This document shows positions 53,014 to 61,098 of a DNA stretch of 64,000 nt, piece after piece; within the stretch, counting starts at the first letter, position 1; each line of letters begins with the position of its first letter. Position numbers and translations under genes: made by a program. This DNA is from Ideonella alba. Its GTDB lineage: Bacteria > Pseudomonadota > Gammaproteobacteria > Burkholderiales > Burkholderiaceae_C. The DNA lies in the NCBI RefSeq assembly GCF_018069875.1, contig NZ_JAGQDF010000011.1, positions 145,394-209,393 of the forward strand. The letters run 5' to 3'. Below the pieces are notes generated by a model. The model made no database searches and was not told the origin of the DNA. It worked only from the letters and a program-made list of their open reading frames with translations.

Positions 53014-53817
53014 ATGGACCCGCTGCACGACTGGCGCATCACCGCCGAGCCGCGCTACCAGCCGCAGGGCGACGAGGTGGCGCTGTTCGAGGCCGCCTGG
53101 GCCGCCCGGCTGCCGGTGATGCTCAAGGGCCCCACCGGCTGCGGCAAGAGCCGCTTCGTCGAGCACATGGCCTGGAAACTGGGCCGGCCACTGGTCACCG
53201 TGGCCTGCAACGAGGACATGACCGCTGCCGACCTGGTGGGCCGCTTCCTGCTGGAACCGGACGGCACCCGCTGGCAGGACGGTCCGCTCACGCTGGCCGC
53301 GCGCCATGGCGGCATCTGCTACCTGGATGAAGTGGTCGAGGCCCGGCAGGACACCGTGGTCGTCATCCATGCGCTGACCGATCACCGCCGCCAGCTGCCG
53401 CTGGACAAGAAGGGCGAACTGCTGCGCGCCCACCCGGATTTCCAGCTGGTCATCTCCTACAACCCCGGCTACCAGAGCCTGGTCAAGGATCTGAAGCCCA
53501 GCACCCGGCAACGTTTCTGCGCGTTTGATTTCGACTATCCCGCCGCGGCCCAGGAAGCCGCGGTGCTGGTGGCCGAAACCGGCGTGGCCGCACCCCTGGC
53601 CGCGCAACTCATCGAGGTGGCCCATGCGGCACGCCGTCTGAAGGGCCACGGCCTGGCCGAGGGCATCTCCACCCGGCTGCTGGTCAACGCCGGCACGCTG
53701 ATCCAGCGCGGCGTGGCGCCTGCCGCCGCCGCACGCATGGCGATGGTGCAGCCGATCACCGACGACGCCGACATCCGCGAGTCGCTGGAGCACGCGATCG
53801 ACGCCTTGCTCGCCTGA
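53014..53817 (+). CDS. cbbQ: RuBisCO activase subunit CbbQ (MoxR-type AAA+ ATPase)
   Basis: 267 residues from the ATG at 53014; the upstream frame lies inside cbbM. Walker A is GPTGCGKS (residues 39-46), Walker B GGICYLDEV (about 98-106) and the ISYNPGYQ segment the sensor region. CbbQ forms a hexamer that with CbbO strips inhibitory sugar phosphates from RuBisCO. It lies 8 bases after cbbM. Confidence 0.95.
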   Translation: MDPLHDWRITAEPRYQPQGDEVALFEAAWAARLPVMLKGPTGCGKSRFVEHMAWKLGRPLVTVACNEDMTAADLVGRFLLEPDGTRWQDGPLTLAARHGGICYLDEVVEARQDTVVVIHALTDHRRQLPLDKKGELLRAHPDFQLVISYNPGYQSLVKDLKPSTRQRFCAFDFDYPAAAQEAAVLVAETGVAAPLAAQLIEVAHAARRLKGHGLAEGISTRLLVNAGTLIQRGVAPAAAARMAMVQPITDDADIRESLEHAIDALLA

Positions 53818-53822
53818 AGGCC

Positions 53823-56102
53823 ATGCTCGCCCCCCAGTCCAGCACCCGCCACCCGCTGTGGCGCGAACGCCTGGGCCGCGTCTTCTCCGAGGTGGACGCC
53901 GTCTTCGACGACGCGCTGGACCGCGGCCTGCCGCTGCTCAGCGACACCGGCGCTGGCGAGTGGATGGACCTGTGCGCCTGGCTGGCCCGCCTGGGCCGCG
54001 GTCCCGAGCCCGTGCTGGCCGCACTTGAGGCCTGGCCCGAGGTCGCCCACGCCGCCGGCGAAGCGGTCATGCATCCGCTGCGCGAGGCCATCGGCACGTT
54101 CCAGAAATCACCCAACGGCCGCGGCATCGCGCCGCTGCTGCAGAGCCTGCCCGCGGTGGCGCGGCGCCTGCCCTCCGAGCCCGCGCTGCGCCGCTACCTG
54201 CAACTGGTGGTGGGGCTGATGCAGCGCACCAGCGTGTCCATCCACGGCCGCCACGCCACCGAGCCCAGCCCCGGCCTGCCGGCGCTGCTGCAGGCCGCGC
54301 CGCGCCTGGTGGCCCAGGTGCCGCTGGATGGCCTGGCGCGCTGGATCGAGGCCGGCATCCGCGCCCACGGCGGCCACCCGCAGCGGCAGATCGCCTTCTT
54401 CGCCGCCGAATCCGACGACAGCCGTGCCCTGCTGCAGCGCGAGCGCCACGGCACGCTGCTGATGGACGCCCAGCGCCGCCTGCAGTGCACGCTGCAATCG
54501 CTGTGGCAGTGGGACGCCACGCTGGTCCCGCAACCGGTGGACGCCGAGGCGCCGCTGCCCCAGACCTGGCTGGCCAACGACGGCGACGCTGACACCCCGC
54601 TGTGGGGCCTGCGCCTGCCCGAGGTGCTGGACGAGGTGAACGGCATCAGCGCCACCACCCGCTACCGCCTGATGATCGGCCACCTGGCACTGCACCGCCG
54701 CCACAGCCAGGCGCTGGTGGCCGACAACTGGAGCCCGCTGCAGCGCCTGGCCGTGGAATGCCTGGAAGATGCCCGCGTCGACCGGGCACTGCTGCAGCGC
54801 TGCCCCGGCCTGCGCAGCGCCATGCAGTCGCTGCACCCCTGCCCGACGCTGGACAGCGTGGATGAATCGCGCCAGAGCGGCCTGCGCGTGCGCCTCACGC
54901 GGCTGTCGCACGCGCTGCTGTTCGGCGCGCCCAAGGACGCGCTCGAGGACGAGACGCTGGCCGCCTTCGACGCTGCGCTGGCTGACGGCGCCGACAGCAC
55001 GGCGATGTCCCGCCTGGCGCTGGGCTGGGCCGCGCGCAGCCGCCGCGCCAGCGACCAGTTCGCCGACGTGGTGTTCGACGGCACCCAGGTCGACTGGCGC
55101 GACGACAACCGCCACCTCTGGCGCTTCATCGAGGACGGCGACGAGGAACAGTCCTTCGACGACGCCGCCCGCCGCCTGCCAACCCACGACGAGCACGGCT
55201 TGCCCCCGCGCCGACATCCCGAGTGGGACGAGGCCGCGCAGCAGCTGCGCCCCGACTGGGTCAGCGTCTACGACCATCTGCAGCCTGCCGGCGATGCGTC
55301 CGAGATCGATCGGCTGCTGCAGCGCCACGCCGGCACCGCGCGTCACCTGCAGCGCCTGCTGCAGCACCTGCGCCCGCAGGACCGCGCGCGCCTGCGCCGC
55401 CAGGTGGAGGGCAGCGAACTGGACCTGGACGCCGCGGTGCGCGCCCTGGTGGACGCCCGCGCCAGCGGCCAGGCGGTCGACACCCGGGTGCAGATGAGCA
55501 CCCGCCCCGAGGGCCGGCGCTTCGCGGTCACGCTGTTGCTGGACCTGTCGGCGTCGGTCAACGACCCGGTGCCCGGCGCACCGGGCGAGACCGTGCTGTC
55601 GCTCAGCCGCGCCGCTGTCGCGCTGCTGGCGCAAGCGGTGGACGCGCTGGGCGACCAGCTGGCCATCGTCGGCTTCCATTCCAACACCCGCCATGAGGTG
55701 CGCATGTGGCACCTCAAGGGCTTTGGCGAGCGCTGGTCCGACGGCCACCCCGCCGCCCGTCTGGCGGGCGTGCAAGGCGCCTTCAGCACCCGCCTGGGCG
55801 CCGCACTGCGCCACGCCGGCGATGCGCTGCTGGCCCGCCCCGCCGACCAGCGCCTGATGCTGGTGCTGACCGACGGTGTGCCCAGCGATGTCGACGCGCC
55901 GGACCCGCAGCACCTGGTGGCCGATGCCGCGCATGCCGTGCGCACGCTGGCCGGCCAGGGGCTGCCCGTGCATGCGGTCAGCGTGGACCGCGCGGCGGAC
56001 GACTACCTGCGGCGCATCTTCGGCAAGCGCTTCAGCGTGGTCGACCGGGTGGAGCAGTTGCCGCGGCGGCTGCCGGAAGTCTTCGCCGCGCTGACCCGCT
56101 GA
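53823..56102 (+). CDS. cbbO: RuBisCO activase adaptor CbbO with VWA domain
   Basis: 759 residues, starting 5 bases after cbbQ. The first ~500 residues are helical and lack motifs. The C-terminal von Willebrand A domain has the MIDAS DLSASVND near residue 575 and LVLTDGVPSDVDA. In the CbbQO complex the MIDAS binds RuBisCO and recruits the CbbQ hexamer. The form II enzyme upstream fits the I/II-type pair known for this complex. Confidence 0.95.
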   Translation: MLAPQSSTRHPLWRERLGRVFSEVDAVFDDALDRGLPLLSDTGAGEWMDLCAWLARLGRGPEPVLAALEAWPEVAHAAGEAVMHPLREAIGTFQKSPNGRGIAPLLQSLPAVARRLPSEPALRRYLQLVVGLMQRTSVSIHGRHATEPSPGLPALLQAAPRLVAQVPLDGLARWIEAGIRAHGGHPQRQIAFFAAESDDSRALLQRERHGTLLMDAQRRLQCTLQSLWQWDATLVPQPVDAEAPLPQTWLANDGDADTPLWGLRLPEVLDEVNGISATTRYRLMIGHLALHRRHSQALVADNWSPLQRLAVECLEDARVDRALLQRCPGLRSAMQSLHPCPTLDSVDESRQSGLRVRLTRLSHALLFGAPKDALEDETLAAFDAALADGADSTAMSRLALGWAARSRRASDQFADVVFDGTQVDWRDDNRHLWRFIEDGDEEQSFDDAARRLPTHDEHGLPPRRHPEWDEAAQQLRPDWVSVYDHLQPAGDASEIDRLLQRHAGTARHLQRLLQHLRPQDRARLRRQVEGSELDLDAAVRALVDARASGQAVDTRVQMSTRPEGRRFAVTLLLDLSASVNDPVPGAPGETVLSLSRAAVALLAQAVDALGDQLAIVGFHSNTRHEVRMWHLKGFGERWSDGHPAARLAGVQGAFSTRLGAALRHAGDALLARPADQRLMLVLTDGVPSDVDAPDPQHLVADAAHAVRTLAGQGLPVHAVSVDRAADDYLRRIFGKRFSVVDRVEQLPRRLPEVFAALTR

Positions 56103-56220
56103 CGCCCAGCGCATCCCGCGTTTGCCAGTCTGGCGGCGCGCCTGGGTGCCCCGCAGAATCATCCGAATCCGTCGCGCCATCCCGGCCGCCGGCCACGACC
56201 ACAGCGAGAGGATGCCGGCC

Positions 56221-57303
56221 ATGATGAACACCCCCACCCGTTTGGATGCTTCGCCCATGCTCCACCAGGAGCCGGCACGTCGCGCGCGCCAAAGGCTTCG
56301 GACATGGACGCTGGCGGGTGGGCTGCTGGCCGCGGCGGCCTGCCAGGCCGCCCCCTACACCTTCACCGACCTGGGCACCCTGGGCGGTACCTCCAGCAGC
56401 GCGACCAGCATCAACGCCGCCGGCCAGGTGGTGGGCTGGAGCCAGATGCCCGATGGCTCCCAGCGGGGCTTTCTCTGGCAGGCGGGCACGATGACCAACC
56501 TGGGCACGCTGGGCGGCAGCAGCAGCGGGGCGCAGTCGATCAATGATGCCGGCCAGATCGCCGGCTATTCGCTGCTGGCGGGCGACCGCGACCTGCACGT
56601 GGTGCGCTGGGACGGCCTGACACCCACCGACCTGGGCACGCTGGGCGGCACCGCCGGCTATGGCAACGGGATCAACGCCAAGGGCGACGTGGTGGGCGAA
56701 TCCACGCGCACCGGCGACCAGCAGTCGGTGGCAGGCCGCTGGAGCCAGGGCCAGGCCACCGACCTGGGCACCATCGGTGGCCAGACCAGCGCCGCCTATG
56801 CGGTCAACACCCGGGGCGTGGTGGTGGGCTACAGCAGCACCGCGGGCGACAGCGGCACGCGCGGTGTGGTCTGGGACCAGGGCACGGCCACCGCGCTGCC
56901 CACGCTGGGCGGCAACCTGGGCTTTGCCCTGGGCATCAACCGCAGTGGCACTGTGGTGGGCTACGCCAGCGTGCCCGGCGACACCGCCCTGCGCGCCGTG
57001 AGCTGGACCTTGGGCGTGGCCACCGACCTGGGCACGCTGGGCGGCGACAACAGCCAGGCCCAGGGCATCAACCGCCGCGGCCACATCGTCGGCGCCAGCC
57101 AGGCCACCGGGGGGTTCTTCTACCGCGCCACGCTGTGGAAGGGCAAGCGCGTCATCGACCTGAACGACCTGCTGGACGCGCCCACCCGCGCCGCCGGCTG
57201 GGTGCTGACCAGTGCGACGGCGATCAACAACCTGGGCTGGATCGTCGGTCAGGCGCAGAACACCCTCAGCGGGCAATCCCGGGCGTATCTGCTGACGCCC
57301 TGA
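56221..57303 (+). CDS. Secreted HAF-repeat protein with six TDLGTLGG-type repeats
   Basis: 360 residues from the ATG at 56221, placed by GAGAGG 9 bases upstream; other in-frame starts lie upstream. A signal peptide ends near ACQAAPY. Six repeats of about 48 residues follow, each with a core like TDLGTLGG...SINAAGQVVGWS: TDLGTLGG, TNLGTLGG, TDLGTLGG, TDLGTIGG, TALPTLGG, TDLGTLGG. This is the HAF repeat of extracellular proteins of unknown function. It is inserted between cbbO and cbbR and has no clear link to carbon fixation. A related protein is encoded at 21106-22257. Confidence 0.75.
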   Translation: MMNTPTRLDASPMLHQEPARRARQRLRTWTLAGGLLAAAACQAAPYTFTDLGTLGGTSSSATSINAAGQVVGWSQMPDGSQRGFLWQAGTMTNLGTLGGSSSGAQSINDAGQIAGYSLLAGDRDLHVVRWDGLTPTDLGTLGGTAGYGNGINAKGDVVGESTRTGDQQSVAGRWSQGQATDLGTIGGQTSAAYAVNTRGVVVGYSSTAGDSGTRGVVWDQGTATALPTLGGNLGFALGINRSGTVVGYASVPGDTALRAVSWTLGVATDLGTLGGDNSQAQGINRRGHIVGASQATGGFFYRATLWKGKRVIDLNDLLDAPTRAAGWVLTSATAINNLGWIVGQAQNTLSGQSRAYLLTP

Positions 57304-57332
57304 GGGGCACTCACCGGGCGTAGGATGGGGCC

Positions 57333-57830
57333 ATGCGCGCCCTTGCTTCTGCCACGCTGGCCCTGTTGCTCTGCGCCTGCGCCACGCCGTCCCGCTGGAC
57401 CCCCGGCGAGCCGCTGAACGGCGTGGTCGCCCGCCTGGGCTACCCGACCTACGAGTTCCCCGGCGAGAACGGCCAGCGCGTGCTGGAGTACGCCACCGGC
57501 CCCTTTGGCAAGTACACCTACCAGCTGCGCTTTGCCGCCGACGAGCGCCTGCTGTCGGGCGAGCAGGTGCTGACCGAGGCGAACTTCGCCACCATCGTCG
57601 CGGGCATGAGCACCGAGGACCTGCGCCGGCGCATCGGCCCGCCCGCCAAGCGCTTCCGCGTGGCGCGGCCGCCGCAGACGGTCTGGGCCTACCGCTACGA
57701 CGCGCCCTTCTGCCAGTGGTTCATGGTGGGCGTGGGCGACGATGGCCGGGTGATGGATACGGCCTACGGGCCCGATCCGGCCTGCGAGGTCAACGACGGC
57801 GATCTGCTGTCGATGGGCCGGCGGCGCTGA
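57333..57830 (+). CDS. Hypothetical lipoprotein (BamE/SmpA-like fold possible)
   Basis: 165 residues. LALLLCACATP is a lipobox, with the modified Cys near residue 16. Segments NGVVARLGYPTYEFPGENG and AGMSTEDLRRRIGPPAKRF resemble the repeated beta-alpha units of small outer-membrane lipoproteins such as BamE, but I cannot assign it. Two C-terminal Cys (FCQW and PACE) could form a disulfide. It follows the HAF gene by 29 bases and converges with cbbR. Confidence 0.6.
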   Translation: MRALASATLALLLCACATPSRWTPGEPLNGVVARLGYPTYEFPGENGQRVLEYATGPFGKYTYQLRFAADERLLSGEQVLTEANFATIVAGMSTEDLRRRIGPPAKRFRVARPPQTVWAYRYDAPFCQWFMVGVGDDGRVMDTAYGPDPACEVNDGDLLSMGRRR

Positions 57831-57842
57831 GCGCCGGCGGGC

Positions 57843-58787
57843 TCAGCCCTCGGCGGTTGGCTGCAGCCACGGCCGGTCGTGCTCGGCCAGGTAGTTCTCG
57901 CCCTCTTCGATGATGAAGTAGCGAAAGGCCTCGGCCGCAGGTGACAGCACCCGCGAGGGCAGGTGCACCACGTTCCAGGTGCGGATGACCGGCGTGTCTT
58001 CCACATGCACCAGCTCGATCTCGCCGGCCCGCAGCTCCAGCCCCAGCGTGTGCAGGCTCAGGAAGCTCAGGCCCATGCCGGCCATCACCGCCTGCTTGAT
58101 GGTCTCGTTGCTGGGCATCTCCATGGCGATGCGCGGCTCCACGCGGTGGGCCTGGAAGAAGCGGTCCATCAGCGCGCGGGTGCCGCTGGCGGGCTCGCGC
58201 ACGATCAGCGGGTAGTTGGCCAGCGCCGACACCGGCGGGTGGCCGCTGCGGAAGATCGGGTGCCGGGGCGGCGCCACGAAGACATGCGGATGGGCGGCAA
58301 AGGGCTCGGCGCGCGTGGCCAGCTCCTTCGGCGGGCGGCCCATGATGGCCAGGTCCACCTCGGCGGTGGCCATCAGCGCCACCAGTTGCTCGCGGTTGGA
58401 GCTGACCTGCAGCTTCACCTCCACGCCGGGGTGCTCCTCCCTGAACCGGGTCAGCAGGCGCGGCACGAAGTACTTGGCGGTGCTGACCATGCCCACGGTC
58501 AGGATGCCGGTCTCCAGCTTGCGAAAACGGGCCATCGCCACATCGGCGTCCTTCAGCGTGGCCAGCAGGCGCTTGGCGTAGACCAGGAAGTACTCGCCGG
58601 CGGTGGTCAGGCTGACCTTGCGGCCCTGGCGGTCGAACAGCGGCAGCTCGATCGCCGCCTCCAGTTCCTTGACCTGCATGGTCACCGCGGGTGGGGTCAG
58701 GTGCAGGGCTTCGGCGGCGCGGACAAAGCTCAGGTGGCGCGCCACCTCCGTGAAAACCCGGAGCTGGCGGAAGGTCACGGTCTTCAT
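57843..58787 (-). CDS. cbbR: LysR-type Calvin-cycle regulator CbbR
   Basis: 314 residues. The N-terminal HTH is LSFVRAAEALHLTPPAVTMQ. The effector domain contains SNETIKQAVMAGMGLSFLSL, characteristic of CbbR, which senses metabolites such as ribulose bisphosphate or NADPH. It is divergent from fbp, with about 126 bases between starts, the usual arrangement for control of the cbb operon. Its Shine-Dalgarno lies in a palindrome at 58794-58808. Confidence 0.95.
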   Translation of the reverse strand: MKTVTFRQLRVFTEVARHLSFVRAAEALHLTPPAVTMQVKELEAAIELPLFDRQGRKVSLTTAGEYFLVYAKRLLATLKDADVAMARFRKLETGILTVGMVSTAKYFVPRLLTRFREEHPGVEVKLQVSSNREQLVALMATAEVDLAIMGRPPKELATRAEPFAAHPHVFVAPPRHPIFRSGHPPVSALANYPLIVREPASGTRALMDRFFQAHRVEPRIAMEMPSNETIKQAVMAGMGLSFLSLHTLGLELRAGEIELVHVEDTPVIRTWNVVHLPSRVLSPAAEAFRYFIIEEGENYLAEHDRPWLQPTAEG

Positions 58788-58793
58788 TAAGTT

Positions 58794-58808
58794 CTCCTGA
58801 ATCAGGAG
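58794..58808 (-). promoter_or_regulatory. Palindrome CTCCTGA-A-TCAGGAG containing the cbbR Shine-Dalgarno
   Basis: Perfect 7-base arms around one A, 6 bases upstream of the cbbR start. Read on the minus strand, the second arm AGGAG is the Shine-Dalgarno and could pair with CTCCT in the first arm through a 5-base loop, hiding the ribosome site. It could instead be an operator. Confidence 0.45.
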
Positions 58809-58913
58809 CCAAATATCAATGAATTTACCTTAAACGACCGCGTTTCTACATTCGGTCCTCATCGGCCTGTCCACACCAGGCCCCCGCCAAGAAGTGATCC
58901 CAGGAGACCCGCC
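58809..58913. promoter_or_regulatory. Divergent cbbR-fbp promoter region, candidate CbbR site
   Basis: AT-rich. It holds TTTA-CCT-TAAA at 58824-58834 and adjacent ATCAATGAATTTA, which provide T-N11-A style half sites. Position between cbbR and fbp is where CbbR usually binds. AGGAG lies just before the fbp ATG at 58914. Confidence 0.45.
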
Positions 58914-60011
58914 ATGCCACTGTCCAACCGCAGCACGCTGACCCAGTACCTGATCGAGGAGCGGCGCCGCTTTCCCGGGGCCAGCGGCGCGCTCAATGCG
59001 CTGATCCTGGACGTGGCGCTGGCCTGCAAGGCCATTGCCCGGGCCGTGGCCTTTGGCGAACTGGGCGGCACGATGGGCGACGCCATGCCCAGCGTGCAGG
59101 CTGGCCAGGTCAATGTGCAGGGCGAGGTGCAGAAGCGCCTGGACGTGATCAGCAACGAGGTCTTCATCCGCCGCAACGAGTGGAGCGGCCTGCTGGCCGG
59201 CATGGCCTCGGAAGAGATGGAGCTGCCCTACCAGATCCCCGCCAGCTACCCGCGCGGCAAGTACCTGCTGGTGTTCGACCCGCTGGACGGCTCCAGCAAC
59301 ATCGACGTCAACGTGTCGGTGGGCAGCATCTTCTCGATCCTGCGCGCGCCCGACGACGTGATCAAGAGCGGCCGCGACGTGACCGAGGCCGACTTCCTGC
59401 AGCCCGGCGCCACCCAGGTTGCCGCCGGCTATGCGCTGTACGGCCCCACGACGATGCTGATGCTCAGCGTGGGCAACGGCGTGGCCGGCTTCACGCTGAA
59501 CCCCAACCTGGGCGAGTTCATGCTGACGCACAGCGATGTGCGCGTGCCCGAGGACACCCGCGAGTTCGCGATCAACGCCAGCAACAGCCGCTTCTGGGAG
59601 CCGCCGGTCAAGCGCTATGTGGACGAATGCCTGGCCGGCGCCACCGGCCCGCGCGGCAAGGACTTCAACATGCGCTGGATCGCCAGCATGGTGGCCGAGG
59701 CGCACCGCATCCTGATGCGCGGCGGCGTCTTCATGTACCCGCGCGACATGAAGGACCCGAGCAAGCCCGGCCGCCTGCGCCTGCTCTACGAGGCCAATCC
59801 GGTGGGCTTCCTGATGGAGCAAGCGGGTGGGCGCGCCTCCACCGGCCGCCAGCCGGTGCTCGGCGTCAAGCCCAGCGGCCTGCACCAGCGCATCGGCCTG
59901 GTGTTCGGCTCGAAGAACGAGGTCGAGCGCATCGAGCGCTACCACCACGAGCCGGCCGCCAAGGAGAGCGTGAATCCGCTCTTCTCAGAGCGCTCGCTGT
60001 TCCGCGACTGA
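58914..60011 (+). CDS. fbp: Fructose-1,6-bisphosphatase class I
   Basis: 365 residues. [18 protein letters not shown] near residue 121 is the metal- and phosphate-binding core, and the C-terminal [18 protein letters not shown] is the second conserved segment. It makes fructose 6-phosphate for Calvin-cycle regeneration and gluconeogenesis. First gene of the rightward cbb operon; probably the cbbF of this cluster. It is followed after 41 bases by prk. Confidence 0.96.
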   Translation: MPLSNRSTLTQYLIEERRRFPGASGALNALILDVALACKAIARAVAFGELGGTMGDAMPSVQAGQVNVQGEVQKRLDVISNEVFIRRNEWSGLLAGMASEEMELPYQIPASYPRGKYLLVFDPLDGSSNIDVNVSVGSIFSILRAPDDVIKSGRDVTEADFLQPGATQVAAGYALYGPTTMLMLSVGNGVAGFTLNPNLGEFMLTHSDVRVPEDTREFAINASNSRFWEPPVKRYVDECLAGATGPRGKDFNMRWIASMVAEAHRILMRGGVFMYPRDMKDPSKPGRLRLLYEANPVGFLMEQAGGRASTGRQPVLGVKPSGLHQRIGLVFGSKNEVERIERYHHEPAAKESVNPLFSERSLFRD

Positions 60012-60052
60012 CGCACCGGCCCGCACCGCATTCGATTCACAGGAGACCCACC

Positions 60053-60937
60053 ATGTCCGAAAGGCATCCGATCATCGCCATCACCGGCTCCTCCGGTGCC
60101 GGCACCTCGTCGGTGACCCGCACCTTCGAGAACATCTTCCGCCGCGAGGCCGTCACCGCCGCGGTGATCGAGGGTGACAGCTTCCACCGCTACGACCGCC
60201 TGGAGATGCGCAAGCGCCAGGCCGAGGCCGAGAAGGCGGGCGACAAGCACTTCAGCCACTTCGGCCCCGAGAACAACCTGTTTCCCGAACTGGAGCAGTT
60301 GTTCCGCAGCTACGGCGAAACCGGCACCGGCAAGCGCCGCAAGTACCTGCACGATCCGGTGGAGGCCGCGCCCTACAAGCAGGACCCCGGCACCTTCACG
60401 CCCTGGGAAGACCTGCCCGAGGGCACCGACCTGCTGTTCTACGAGGGCCTGCACGGCGCCGTGGTCACGCCCGAGATCAACATCGCCCGCCACCCCGACC
60501 TGCTGATTGGCGTGGTGCCGGTGATCAACCTCGAGTGGATCCAGAAGCTCTACCGCGACAAGAACGTGCGCGGCTACAGCGCCGAGGCGGTGACCGACAC
60601 CATCCTGCGCCGCATGCCCGACTATGTGCACTACATCTGCCCGCAGTTCGCCCACACGCATGTCAACTTCCAGCGCGTGCCGGTGGTCGACACCTCCAAC
60701 CCCTTCATCGCCCGTGACATTCCCACGCCGGACGAATCGATCTGCGTGATCCGCTTCTCCAACCCCAAGGGCATCGACTTTCCCTACCTGCTCAACATGG
60801 TCAACAACTCCTGGATGAGCCGGGCCAACACGCTGGTGGTGCCGGGGGGCAAGATGGAGCTGGCGATGCAGCTGATCTTCACGCCCTACATCTGGCGAAT
60901 GATGGAGCGCCGCAAGCGCGCGCTCGGGGCGATCTAA
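60053..60937 (+). CDS. prkB: Phosphoribulokinase
   Basis: 294 residues from the ATG at 60053, with AGGAG upstream. The P-loop is GSSGAGTS (residues 12-19); EGDSFHRYDR and FYEGLHGAVVTP hold catalytic Asp and other substrate-binding residues. This is the bacterial class I enzyme. It makes ribulose 1,5-bisphosphate from ribulose 5-phosphate and ATP, the substrate of the CbbM upstream. Followed by a GC-rich repeat-like stretch before tkt. Confidence 0.97.
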   Translation: MSERHPIIAITGSSGAGTSSVTRTFENIFRREAVTAAVIEGDSFHRYDRLEMRKRQAEAEKAGDKHFSHFGPENNLFPELEQLFRSYGETGTGKRRKYLHDPVEAAPYKQDPGTFTPWEDLPEGTDLLFYEGLHGAVVTPEINIARHPDLLIGVVPVINLEWIQKLYRDKNVRGYSAEAVTDTILRRMPDYVHYICPQFAHTHVNFQRVPVVDTSNPFIARDIPTPDESICVIRFSNPKGIDFPYLLNMVNNSWMSRANTLVVPGGKMELAMQLIFTPYIWRMMERRKRALGAI

Positions 60938-61020
60938 GCCCCCCCGAAGCGTCCTGGCGGCCGCTTCCCCCCCCGGGGGCACCGCTGGCGGGCCGGCAGA
61001 GCCGGATCCGCGGTGGTCGC
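60938..61020. repeat. GC-rich repeat-like element in the prk-tkt gap
   Basis: Runs of C and G (CCCCCGGGGG at 60970-60979) precede a nested stem-loop: outer arms CACCGC (60980-60985) and GCGGTG (61010-61015), inner CCGGC-AGA-GCCGG (60993-61005). It resembles dispersed intergenic repeats of Burkholderiales, but I cannot check other copies. It could also weaken transcription between prk and tkt. Confidence 0.5.
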
Positions 61021-61098
61021 TGGACACGATGACTGCGGACCGCGGGTGCAGCCTGTCGCTGTGCTGGTGGACAACTTCCTTCTCTCTTGGAGCCGGTG

